Assembly (NCBI RefSeq): GCF_002263495.1
Contig: NZ_CP022753.1
Coordinates: forward strand, 1,302,001 to 1,366,000
DNA from: Nocardiopsis gilva YIM 90087
Lineage (GTDB): Bacteria; Actinomycetota; Actinomycetes; Streptosporangiales; Streptosporangiaceae
Direction: 5' to 3'
DNA length: 64,000 nt
Shown here: piece after piece, positions 20,009 to 27,757 of the stretch
How positions within the stretch are numbered: position 1 is the stretch's first letter
How the letters are laid out: each line of letters opens with the position of its first letter
The notes under the pieces: model-generated
What the model was told of the DNA's origin: nothing
Database searches by the model: none
Seen by the model: the letters and a program-made list of their open reading frames with translations, nothing else
Made by a program: the position numbers and the translations under genes

Positions 20009-20863
20009 ATGGGGGAATGGATGTCCGTGGGTGCGTTCCGGGACGGGGCTCGCCGGATCGTCGACGCCGGGTGGTTCCAGAACGCGGTCATCACGATGAT
20101 CATGCTCAACGGCGCGGTCCTCGGGATGCAGACCTACGATGCGCACGCGGATCAGTTCACCACGCTCTTCGCGATGGCCGAACACGTCTTCGTGGGTTTC
20201 TTCGTCGTCGAACTGCTGCTCAAATTCTCCGCCCGCGGCGGGGCGTTCTTTCGCGAACCCTGGAACTGGTTCGACGTCATCGTGGTGGGCGTCTCCCTCA
20301 TTCCCGCCACTTCGGGGTTCTCCGTTGTGCGGACGCTGCGCCTGCTCCGGCTGATCAGCGTAATCCCGCAGATGCGCACCATTGTCAACGCGCTGTTTCG
20401 CGCGGTGCCCGGCCTCGGCACGGTCATCGCGCTGCTCTTCGTGATCATCTACACGTCGGCGGTGATGGGCGCGAACCTCTTCAAGGAGATCGCCCCGGAG
20501 TTCTTCGGCAATGTCGGTGTCGCCCTGTACACCGTGTTCCGACTGCTCACCACCGAGGACTGGCCCGAGGTCTCCGACGCGGTGATCGACCAGGCGCCCT
20601 ACGCCTGGCTCTACTTCGTCGTGGTCATCGTGATCAGCGCGTTCGTCGTGCTCAACCTGATCATCGGTGTCATCGTCACGTCGCTGCAGGACGAGGTCGA
20701 CAGCGGGCGCTGGGAGGAGGACCAGGAGATCGAACAGCACCTGCACGACCAGCTCATGGCCAAGATCGAGGCGCTCTGCGACCAGGTGGCCATCCTCGAC
20801 GAGCGGGTGCGTGAACTCGGTGGCGACTCCGATCCGGACCCCGACCGCGAGACCGCCCGGTGA
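20009..20863 (+). CDS. Single-domain voltage-gated cation channel (NaChBac superfamily) with acidic filter
   Basis: The six-TM ion-transport domain is complete. S4 has regularly spaced arginines (SVVRTLRLLRLISVIPQMRT, R108/R111/R114/R123). The pore reads VFRLLTTEDWPEVSD, with filter TTEDWPE at residues 181-187 where NavAb has TLESWSM. S6 is YFVVVIVISAFVVLNLIIGV and a C-terminal coiled coil follows (DQEIEQHLHDQLMAKIEALC), as in bacterial Nav tetramers. The D and E in the filter line up with the acidic substitutions that make the engineered CavAb channel (TLDDWSD) calcium-selective, so calcium permeation is plausible. An alternative ATG is at 20021. Confidence 0.9.
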   Translation: MGEWMSVGAFRDGARRIVDAGWFQNAVITMIMLNGAVLGMQTYDAHADQFTTLFAMAEHVFVGFFVVELLLKFSARGGAFFREPWNWFDVIVVGVSLIPATSGFSVVRTLRLLRLISVIPQMRTIVNALFRAVPGLGTVIALLFVIIYTSAVMGANLFKEIAPEFFGNVGVALYTVFRLLTTEDWPEVSDAVIDQAPYAWLYFVVVIVISAFVVLNLIIGVIVTSLQDEVDSGRWEEDQEIEQHLHDQLMAKIEALCDQVAILDERVRELGGDSDPDPDRETAR

Positions 20864-20931
20864 CCAGGCGGCCCGCCGCCCTGCGAGCGCCGGTCCCGCT
20901 GCTCCGCGCATCTACCCGGACCGACGAAACA

Positions 20932-20960
20932 GCCCTTCGCCCGAAAAACGGGCGAAGGGC
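20932..20960. terminator. Bidirectional intrinsic terminator
   Basis: Perfect 12-bp stem GCCCTTCGCCCG/CGGGCGAAGGGC with loop AAAAA, between the convergent channel and cold-shock genes. Confidence 0.85.
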
Positions 20961-20980
20961 CGAGGAACGAATCAGGCGAA

Positions 20981-21184
20981 CTACAGCGTGTGGACGTCGG
21001 ACGCCTGCGGGCCCTTCGGGCCCTGCGTAATCTCGAACTCGACCTTCTGGTCTTCTTCCAGGTTCCGGAAGCCGGTACCCGCGATCGCCGAGTAGTGAAC
21101 GAACACGTCCGGGCCGCCGCCCTCAACGGCGATGAACCCGAAACCCTTCTCAGAGTTGAACCACTTCACGGTGCCCTGAGCCAT
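20981..21184 (-). CDS. Cold-shock protein CspA family
   Basis: The 67-residue protein is a complete cold-shock domain with both nucleic-acid-binding motifs, [10 protein letters not shown] (RNP1) and DVFVHYSAI (RNP2), starting [12 protein letters not shown]. It binds single-stranded RNA and DNA as an RNA chaperone. It is transcribed from a long upstream region (21185-21497) that may hold a structured leader. Confidence 0.97.
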   Translation of the reverse strand: MAQGTVKWFNSEKGFGFIAVEGGGPDVFVHYSAIAGTGFRNLEEDQKVEFEITQGPKGPQASDVHTL

Positions 21185-21497
21185 CTGCTCTCCCTTTGGG
21201 GACTACAACGGAGCCGCACCCTGCTGGCCCCGGGTTGCTGGACGCCGCCGCCGGGAGTTTCCGCCCAAAAGACCAGCGCCCATGTGTAAGTTCCGCGAGG
21301 CGCCTTAGGCATCCATGGAAACCACAACCGCAACCGGTGCATGACACTACCAGCCGTATACGGCGGTTGCCGAGACTTTCCCGGCAGGAAATCCAAGTCG
21401 TCAAACTCTGGCCAATTTGGGGTGCGCTCGTTGTTGATTTATCTGTCGCAACGCACTAATGGGTATTCGGTCCCGCCGTAGCGAGCGGTGCCGCTGT
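21185..21497. other. Upstream region of the cold-shock gene; candidate structured leader
   Basis: These 313 bases have no supported gene. A 7-bp stem GCAACCG (21330-21336)/CGGTTGC (21364-21370) encloses the palindrome CCGTATACGG (21354-21363). AT content rises toward 21400-21460, a plausible promoter zone for csp on the minus strand. Long leaders are usual for csp mRNAs; whether this one folds thermosensitively is not shown. Confidence 0.35.
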
Positions 21498-23141
21498 TCA
21501 CGACGGCCCGCCGTTTCCGTAGATCCAGGTGGGGAACCACATGCGCTCCGCCCACTCGTCGTAGGGGATCGTCTCCGCGCTCAGCACCGGGTACATGAAG
21601 GCGAAGTCGGCGATGATGACCAGCAGGACCACGCCGAACACCACGCCGCCGACCACCCGGATCCACGGCGAATACCGCGGGCTGTTCTCTCCCGCCCCCA
21701 TGATCAGCCCCAGCGTCAGCACGATCGCCAGCGCCAGGAACGGCAGGACCGGAAGCGCGTAGAACACGAACATGGTCCGGTCCGGGTAGGCGAACCACGG
21801 CAGCCACCCGGCCGCCACCCCCAGCAGCACCGCCCCCGCGCGCCAGTCGCGGTAGATCACCCACCAGCCGACCATCACCGCCAGGGCGGCGATGCTCAGC
21901 CACCATACGGCCGGGGTGCCGATCCCCAGGATCGCCGACGAGCACTTGGCCGCGCCGCAGCCGCCGCCCTCGCCGTCGTAGTAGAAGGCGACGGGGGTGC
22001 GCATGATGAGCCACTCCCACGGCTTGGACGCATAGTCGTGCGGCTGCGACAGGTGCGTGTGGAAGTTCATGATCTCGGAGTGGTAGTGCGCCAGGCTGAT
22101 GAGCGCGTCGATCGGCCCCCGCACCCAGGCGGGCAGAGCGCTCAGAACGCCGTTGGCGGTGTGCTCGGCGCCCCAACCGCGGTCATAGCCGCCGGAGGTC
22201 ACCAGCCACCCCGTCCAGGTGGCGAGGTAGGTCACCGCGGCCACCCCCACCATCTGGAAGAACGCCGGAACCGCATCGAAGGCGAACCAGCGCCACCCCG
22301 CGCCCCGCTGTGCGGCACCGCGCCGCGCCCCGTAGTCCCACGCCACCGTGAGCAGGCCGAACGCCGCCAGGTAGAAGAGCGCCGACCACTTGGTTCCGAT
22401 GGCCAGACCGAGGCACACCCCCGCTCCCAGCCGCCACCAGCGCATCCCCAGGAAGCCGACGGCCTTGTTCCCGGCGTCGGCCAGATCGCCCAACCGCTCC
22501 CGCGCCCGATCGCGGTCGATCACCAGACAGGTGAACCCGGCGAGGACCCAGAACGTCAGGAAGATGTCCACCATGGCGATGCGGCTCATGGTGAAGTGCA
22601 GCCCGTCCAGCGCCATGATCAGCCCCGCCGTGCAGCCCAGCAGCCACGACCGGGTCATCCGCAGGGCGAGCCGCACCAGCAGCAGCACCGACAGCGCCCC
22701 GAACACCGCCACCGCCACGCGCCAGCCGGTCGGGGTCATGGACTCACCGAACGGAAGCAGGCCCCACAGATGGTCGCCCAGCGCGATCATCCACTTGCCC
22801 AGTGGCGGATGCACGACGAAGTCGCCGCCGCCCGTCCAGATCTCCTTGCCGCCCTGCGCCAGCACCTGGTCGGCGTTCTTCAGCGTCTCGTGCTCGTAGC
22901 CGAACTTCCACAGCGAGAACGCGTCCTTGGCGTAGTACGTCTCGTCGAAGTAGATCTGCCCGGGGTCGCCCAGCCGGATGAAGCGCAGCGCCCCGGCGAA
23001 CAGCGCCACCAGGACAGCACCCAGCCACCCCGCCCAGACAGGCTGCGGCATCGGTGGCACGAGCCGCGCGCGGGCGGAGTTCTGCGAGGTCGAGGCCGAT
23101 TCGGAAGCGACTGCAGGTGCTGTTGTGGTCATCTCGCTCAT
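21498..23141 (-). CDS. Dolichyl/polyprenyl-phosphate-mannose-protein mannosyltransferase (PMT, GT39)
   Basis: This multi-pass membrane glycosyltransferase (547 residues) has the catalytic Asp-Glu loop in FDETYYAKDAFSLWKFGYEH and the following VVHPPLGKWMIALGD, plus repeated hydrophobic helices and SRIAMVDIFLTFWVLAGF. It transfers mannose from a polyprenyl carrier to Ser/Thr of proteins during Sec export; the actinobacterial orthologue is Pmt/Rv1002c. ATG 23141 is used; a longer frame to 23414 runs into rsmI and lacks support. It is divergent from rsmI, the conserved actinobacterial pairing. Confidence 0.93.
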   Translation of the reverse strand: MSEMTTTAPAVASESASTSQNSARARLVPPMPQPVWAGWLGAVLVALFAGALRFIRLGDPGQIYFDETYYAKDAFSLWKFGYEHETLKNADQVLAQGGKEIWTGGGDFVVHPPLGKWMIALGDHLWGLLPFGESMTPTGWRVAVAVFGALSVLLLVRLALRMTRSWLLGCTAGLIMALDGLHFTMSRIAMVDIFLTFWVLAGFTCLVIDRDRARERLGDLADAGNKAVGFLGMRWWRLGAGVCLGLAIGTKWSALFYLAAFGLLTVAWDYGARRGAAQRGAGWRWFAFDAVPAFFQMVGVAAVTYLATWTGWLVTSGGYDRGWGAEHTANGVLSALPAWVRGPIDALISLAHYHSEIMNFHTHLSQPHDYASKPWEWLIMRTPVAFYYDGEGGGCGAAKCSSAILGIGTPAVWWLSIAALAVMVGWWVIYRDWRAGAVLLGVAAGWLPWFAYPDRTMFVFYALPVLPFLALAIVLTLGLIMGAGENSPRYSPWIRVVGGVVFGVVLLVIIADFAFMYPVLSAETIPYDEWAERMWFPTWIYGNGGPS

Positions 23142-23229
23142 AGAGTTGTCTCGGAGATGGTTGGGAACGCCGATCCGTCGGCCGACGGACGGGGCAAGCC
23201 AACCGTAGCGCTTATGGATCGGGTGAAAA

Positions 23230-24102
23230 GTGACCGCAGGGGCAACCACGGGGGACGCGGATGCCACAGAGTCCGGAACGCTGACGCTGGCGGGTATCCC
23301 CATCGGGCACAGCGGCGACGCGCAACCGCGACTGCTGGAGGCGCTTCGCGACGCCGACATCATTGCGGCGGAGGATACCCGCCGACTGCGCCAGTTCGCC
23401 GCGCGCCTGGGCATTCGTTTGGGAGGCGAGACCGGAGCGCGGATCGTCTCCTACTACGACGCCAATGAGACCCGCCGCGCCGCCGAGCTCCTCGACGACC
23501 TGCGCGCCGGACGCGACGTGCTGGTGGTGACCGACGCCGGCATGCCCGGCGTCTCCGACCCCGGCTACCGGCTGGTGACCGCCTGCGTGGAAGCGGGAGT
23601 GCGCGTCACCGCCATCCCCGGGCCCTCCGCCGTCACCACGGCGCTGGTGCTGTCCGGGCTGCCCACCGACCGCTTCTGCTTCGAGGGCTTCCCGCCGCGC
23701 AAGGGCCTGGCGGGACGGCTCGCCGACCTGGCCACCGAGCGCCGCACCATGGTCTTCTTCGAAAGCCCGCACCGGCTCGCCGCGACACTGCGGGCGATGG
23801 CCGAGGCGTTCGGGCCCGACCGCCCGGCCGCGGTGTGCCGGGAGCTCACCAAAACCTACGAGGAGGTGCGCCGCGGCCCCCTGGCCGAGCTGGCCGAATG
23901 GGCGAGCGGGACGGTGCGGGGGGAGATCACCCTGGTCGTGGGCGGTGCCGTGCCGCAGGCGGTGCCCCGCGAACCAGAGGACCTGGCCGCCGCCGTCGCC
24001 GAGCGCGAGACCGAGGGCGTGCCGCGCAAGCGGGCCATCCAGGAGGTGGCCAAGGAGCTCGGGCTGCCCAAGCGCGAGGTCTACGACGCCGTGCACCGCT
24101 GA
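23230..24102 (+). CDS. rsmI: 16S rRNA (cytidine1402-2'-O)-methyltransferase
   Basis: RsmI is a tetrapyrrole-methylase-fold enzyme methylating C1402 in the ribosomal decoding centre. Motifs are LAGIPIGHSGDAQPRLLEAL (commonly PIGNLGD), AAEDTRRLRQF, VVTDAGMPGVSDPGYRLV, AIPGPSAVTTALVLSGL and FFESPHRLAATL. The C-terminal KRAIQEVAKELGLPKREVYD is typical. The product is 290 residues. The N-S to H-S change in the first loop is unusual but not obviously disabling. Confidence 0.94.
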   Translation: MTAGATTGDADATESGTLTLAGIPIGHSGDAQPRLLEALRDADIIAAEDTRRLRQFAARLGIRLGGETGARIVSYYDANETRRAAELLDDLRAGRDVLVVTDAGMPGVSDPGYRLVTACVEAGVRVTAIPGPSAVTTALVLSGLPTDRFCFEGFPPRKGLAGRLADLATERRTMVFFESPHRLAATLRAMAEAFGPDRPAAVCRELTKTYEEVRRGPLAELAEWASGTVRGEITLVVGGAVPQAVPREPEDLAAAVAERETEGVPRKRAIQEVAKELGLPKREVYDAVHR

Positions 24103-24118
24103 CGCGCCCGTCCTTCCC

Positions 24119-24184
24119 CCGTTGATCTCGGAGATATCGACCGAATAATGACGGAAGTTAGGTCGATATCTCCGAGATCAACGG
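24119..24184. repeat. 66-nt palindromic element, copy 1
   Basis: CCGTTGATCTCGG...CCGAGATCAACGG encloses exactly 66 nt. The perfect inverted repeat here extends to 31 bp (24112-24142 with 24161-24191) around an 18-nt loop. It lies between the convergent rsmI and secDF genes. Read on the minus strand in one frame it has no stop and gives VDLGDI...SPRST, the same ends as copies 2 and 3. Confidence 0.9.
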
Positions 24185-24189
24185 GGGAA

Positions 24190-24214
24190 GGGGGGTGGCC
24201 TCCGGCCACCCCCC
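24190..24214. terminator. Hairpin between rsmI and secDF
   Basis: GGGGGGTGGCC (24190-24200) pairs perfectly with GGCCACCCCCC (24204-24214), loop TCC, flanked by AA and TT. It immediately follows the 66-nt element and probably terminates one or both convergent genes. Confidence 0.7.
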
Positions 24215-24259
24215 TTCGTTGGTCACACGCCGCTCGGGCATGCGCCGCGAGCGACCCGG

Positions 24260-26929
24260 TCAGACGACCGCGCCGTCGCTCTGCTCCCGAGCACTGCGCA
24301 TCTCCCTGCGCTGCTTGGTCTTCTTCTCCTTGAGCACGTGCGGCGGTTCGGTCGTGTCGAACTTCTGCAGCCAGATCGCCAGCGGCGCCGCCACCGTGAT
24401 CGTGGACAGCACACCGGTGATCAGACCCACCAGCATCGCGATCGAGAAGTCGCGCAGCGAAGAACCACCGAAGATGGCCAGCGTCGCCAGGATGAACACA
24501 CCACCGATGGTGGTGTTCACCGTTCGCGGCAGGGTGTGCAGGATGGCCGTGTTGGTGATCGAGACGAAGCTGGACTTGGCGTCGCGCGCCCATTCGTCCC
24601 GGATACGGTCCATCACGACCACCGCGTCGTTCACCGTGAAGCCGATGACGCTCAGCAGGGCGGCGAGGAACACGCCGTCGATCGGCTTGCCCAACCACAG
24701 GAACAGGCCGATCACCACGGAGAGGTTGAACGCCAGCGAGAGCATCGTGGCCAAACCGAACGACCAGCGGAACCGCCAGGCCAGGTAGAGCAGCTGCAGG
24801 GCGAGCGCGGCGATCAGCGCGATCACCGCCTTGTTCCGCAGCTCGTTGCCCATGCTCGGGCCGATCTTCTCGTCGCTGACGCGGTCGGCCGAGCCCGCCT
24901 CGTCGCCGATGGCGTTCTGGATCTTCTCGGCGTCGGCGTCGCTGATCGGGCCGGTGCGCACCGCGATGTCGCCGTCGCCGGACTTCTGGACCACCGCGCT
25001 GGGGAACCCGGCGTCGGAGACCACCTGGCGGGCGTCGGTGACGCTGACGCTCTGCTCGGTGGTGAAGTCCATGACCCGGCCGCCGGTGAACTCCACACCG
25101 AAGTTCGCCGGGCGCACCACCGCGCCGGCGACCGCGATCACCACGACCAGGCCGGCGATGCCGAGGAACACCTTGCGCATCCCCATGATGTTGGGGTTGT
25201 GGTTGGTCAGCCAGGCGCGGACCCCACTGATCTTGGAGATACCGCTGATGCCGGGGTGCTTGCGGACCACCTTGCGGCGGACCGCCCACTCCACGAACAC
25301 CCGGGCGATGACCAGCGCCGAGACCATCGACGCCAGCGTGCCCAGGCCCAGCGTCACACCGAAGCCCTGGACGTTGCCGGAGGCCAGGAAGAACAGCAGC
25401 GCCGCCGCGATGAGCGTCGTGATGTTCGTGTCGAGGACGGCGCTCCACGCCTTCTGCGTACCGTTGACGAACGCCTTCTGCAGGTTCGGCGGGATCGCAC
25501 GGCGCCGCCGCCGGGACAGCACCCCGGCCTCGGCCTGCTCGGTCTCGGCCTCGGTGGCGTCCAGCATGCCCGCGGACTTGTTGGACTCGTAGACCTTCTT
25601 CTGCTGTTGATGCTCTTCCCGCGCTCGCTCGAAGATCAGCACGTTGGCGTCGATCGCCATACCGATCGCGAGCACGAACCCGGCCAGACCGGGCAGGGTG
25701 AGCGTCGCCCCGAGCGCGACCAGCGCCGCGTAGGCGATCAGCGTGTAGCAGGCCAGCGCGATGGAGGCGAGGAAGCCGACGAAGCGGTAGGCCAGGCAGA
25801 TGTAGACCGCGGTGAGCAGGATGCCGATACCGCCGGCGATGAAGCTGGCCTTGATCGCGTCGGCGCCGAGGGTCGGGCCGACGGTCTGGCGCTGGATCTC
25901 CTGGACCGGCAGCGGCAGCGAACCGCCCTCGATCAGGACGGCCAGCTCGCCGGCGGACTCCTTGGTGAAGGTGGTGCTGCTGATGGTGGTCGACCCGCCG
26001 GACATGCCGGTGTCGCAGGCCACCTCCTGGTTGACCTCGGGCGCCGAGATGATCTTGTCGTCCAGGACGATGGCGACGCGGCGCTTCGCGTCGCCCATCG
26101 GGTTACAGGCCGCCTGGCCGGTCAGCTTGCGCCACTGCTCCTTGCCGTCACCGCGGAAGGAGACATCGACCTGCCACTGCGTCTGCGTCGCGCTGTCGAG
26201 GACGGCGTTGGCGCTGGAGACCTTGTCACCCTTGATGGCGGTCGCCCCGAGCTGCAGCTGCTGGCCCTGGTCGTCCGGCAGCGTCAGCTTGACGTCCTCG
26301 GGGTTCTCGGCGGGCTGCCCGCCGCCGCCCGGCTGCTGGCCCTGGCCCTGCAGCATCTGCTGGAGCTGCTCCTGGGACATGCCGCTGTCGCCGGAGCCCT
26401 TGTCGTCCTTGGACTCCTTGGCGTCCTTGTCGCCGGAGTCGCCGCCCTTCTTGTCCTCCTTGGAGGCGTCGGCCGGCGCCTTGGCGTTGTCGGCTTCGCC
26501 GCTCGGAGCCTTGGCGTTGTCGCCCGTGGGCGGCGCGACCCCGGCGCCACCCGACGGAGCGACACCGAGGACCGGGTGGAACGTCAGCTGGGCGGTCTGG
26601 CCGAGGATGTCGGCGGCCTCGGTCGGGTCCTGCACTCCGGGAAGCTCGACGATGATCCGGTTCGAGCCCGAGCGCGACATGGTCGCCTCGCTCACGCCGA
26701 GGCTGTCGATGCGCTGCCGGAGCACCTCGATGACCTTGTCGGTGTTGTCGGCGTCGGCGGGGGTGCCGTCGGGGCCGTCCTCGGTCTGCAGGACGATCTG
26801 CGTGCCTCCGCTGAGGTCGAGCCCCAGCTTCGGCGGTATGAACCATGCGGCGCCGAAGGCGCCGAGCACGATGACCAGGGAGATGATGCCGCGCAGCCAG
26901 CGCGCACCGGCTCCCGCTTGTGTGGACAA
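24260..26929 (-). CDS. secDF: Fused protein-export membrane protein SecDF
   Basis: One 889-residue chain carries both halves of the proton-driven Sec accessory complex. The SecD half has GLDLSGGTQIVLQT (D1), a long Gly/Gln/Lys/Asp-rich insert (about residues 125-215), then the P1 domain and six TMs with GFVLAIGMAIDANVLIFERAREE (D4). The SecF half starts near residue 575 with NHNPNIMGMRKVFL, then FGVEFTGGRVMDF and VIGFTVNDAVVVMDRIRDE. SecDF pulls secreted proteins from SecYEG. The usual yajC-secD-secF-apt-relA context is absent, so this could be a second, fused paralogue. Start ATG 26929. Confidence 0.93.
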   Translation of the reverse strand: MSTQAGAGARWLRGIISLVIVLGAFGAAWFIPPKLGLDLSGGTQIVLQTEDGPDGTPADADNTDKVIEVLRQRIDSLGVSEATMSRSGSNRIIVELPGVQDPTEAADILGQTAQLTFHPVLGVAPSGGAGVAPPTGDNAKAPSGEADNAKAPADASKEDKKGGDSGDKDAKESKDDKGSGDSGMSQEQLQQMLQGQGQQPGGGGQPAENPEDVKLTLPDDQGQQLQLGATAIKGDKVSSANAVLDSATQTQWQVDVSFRGDGKEQWRKLTGQAACNPMGDAKRRVAIVLDDKIISAPEVNQEVACDTGMSGGSTTISSTTFTKESAGELAVLIEGGSLPLPVQEIQRQTVGPTLGADAIKASFIAGGIGILLTAVYICLAYRFVGFLASIALACYTLIAYAALVALGATLTLPGLAGFVLAIGMAIDANVLIFERAREEHQQQKKVYESNKSAGMLDATEAETEQAEAGVLSRRRRRAIPPNLQKAFVNGTQKAWSAVLDTNITTLIAAALLFFLASGNVQGFGVTLGLGTLASMVSALVIARVFVEWAVRRKVVRKHPGISGISKISGVRAWLTNHNPNIMGMRKVFLGIAGLVVVIAVAGAVVRPANFGVEFTGGRVMDFTTEQSVSVTDARQVVSDAGFPSAVVQKSGDGDIAVRTGPISDADAEKIQNAIGDEAGSADRVSDEKIGPSMGNELRNKAVIALIAALALQLLYLAWRFRWSFGLATMLSLAFNLSVVIGLFLWLGKPIDGVFLAALLSVIGFTVNDAVVVMDRIRDEWARDAKSSFVSITNTAILHTLPRTVNTTIGGVFILATLAIFGGSSLRDFSIAMLVGLITGVLSTITVAAPLAIWLQKFDTTEPPHVLKEKKTKQRREMRSAREQSDGAVV

Positions 26930-27007
26930 GACGGATACCTCTCAGGGATGCGGGTGAAGAACGACGGATAGGCCCGGCCTCGGCAGCCGGGACGGGGGAT
27001 GATGGGT

Positions 27008-27532
27008 TCACACGCGGGTGGTGAGAGGCGGCGCGCGTCCCAGCGGGAGGGAGTACGCGTCGGCGTGGACCGGCATCCGCGCCGATCCCGGGAGCGGGGC
27101 TCGCGCCCAGGCGTTGCCGATGTCGGGCAGCCGTGGGATGCCCGGAATGTAGGCCTCGGGGATGTCGCGGAGCGCGGGGCGGTGGTCGCCCTTCCACGCC
27201 GGGATCGCGGGTGCGACCGTCGTCGCGTGGTGATCCGGATGCCGGGCGGTCTGAGCGGTCGACGCCGCGGTCGTCGCTCCATGGCCGGGGCGGCAGAGGC
27301 GGGGCTGCGTCTCCTCGACATCGGGACCGGGCATGGCGATGGCCCGGCCCGCGGGAAGCACGGACAGCGGGAGCGAGGCGGCGGCGGAAGCGGGCTGCAA
27401 GGGCGCGCCGAGCAGCAGCGCGGCGGCCACGAGCAGCATGGCCAGGGCACGGGATACCGTGATGACCACCGCCTTCGACGAATACCGGCTGTGCCGGTCA
27501 CCTCGCATGTCGCACAAGAGTTTCCGGGACAC
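27008..27532 (-). CDS. Hypothetical secreted protein
   Basis: No family is recognised. The frame encodes a hydrophobic segment, SRALAMLLVAAALLLGAPLQ, ending PASAAAS, a credible signal peptide. A Pro/His/Ala-rich mature part of ~120 residues follows without repeats or Cys pairs. No strong RBS is visible for the start at 27532; a GTG at 27469 with AAGG upstream would give a tighter signal peptide. It lies 78 bp upstream of secDF on the same strand. It may be a real small exported protein or a spurious high-GC frame. Confidence 0.42.
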   Translation of the reverse strand: MSRKLLCDMRGDRHSRYSSKAVVITVSRALAMLLVAAALLLGAPLQPASAAASLPLSVLPAGRAIAMPGPDVEETQPRLCRPGHGATTAASTAQTARHPDHHATTVAPAIPAWKGDHRPALRDIPEAYIPGIPRLPDIGNAWARAPLPGSARMPVHADAYSLPLGRAPPLTTRV

Positions 27533-27757
27533 ACACTATCGAGGCGGGGAAATGAATCGCGTCCGCGACGCCGACGGGTTCCCCGGGGCCCTGCGGCTGG
27601 GGTCTCCGGGCCCGCCGCACGCCGCCCATTCCGCCCCGTGACCTCGCCGCCCAGCACCGCCCCTCCCCAACCTCGGCTCCCGTTCCACCCGCGGTGGGCA
27701 CGACGCCGCACCGAAATACGGTGCGAACCCGGGCCCCTGGCCCTTTAGGCTTGAGGC

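Noticed and set aside
24112-24191. The 31-bp palindrome as an ordinary intrinsic terminator only
   Set aside because: It lacks a T-run, a separate terminator-like hairpin follows at once, and the same 66-nt element occurs inside a coding sequence.
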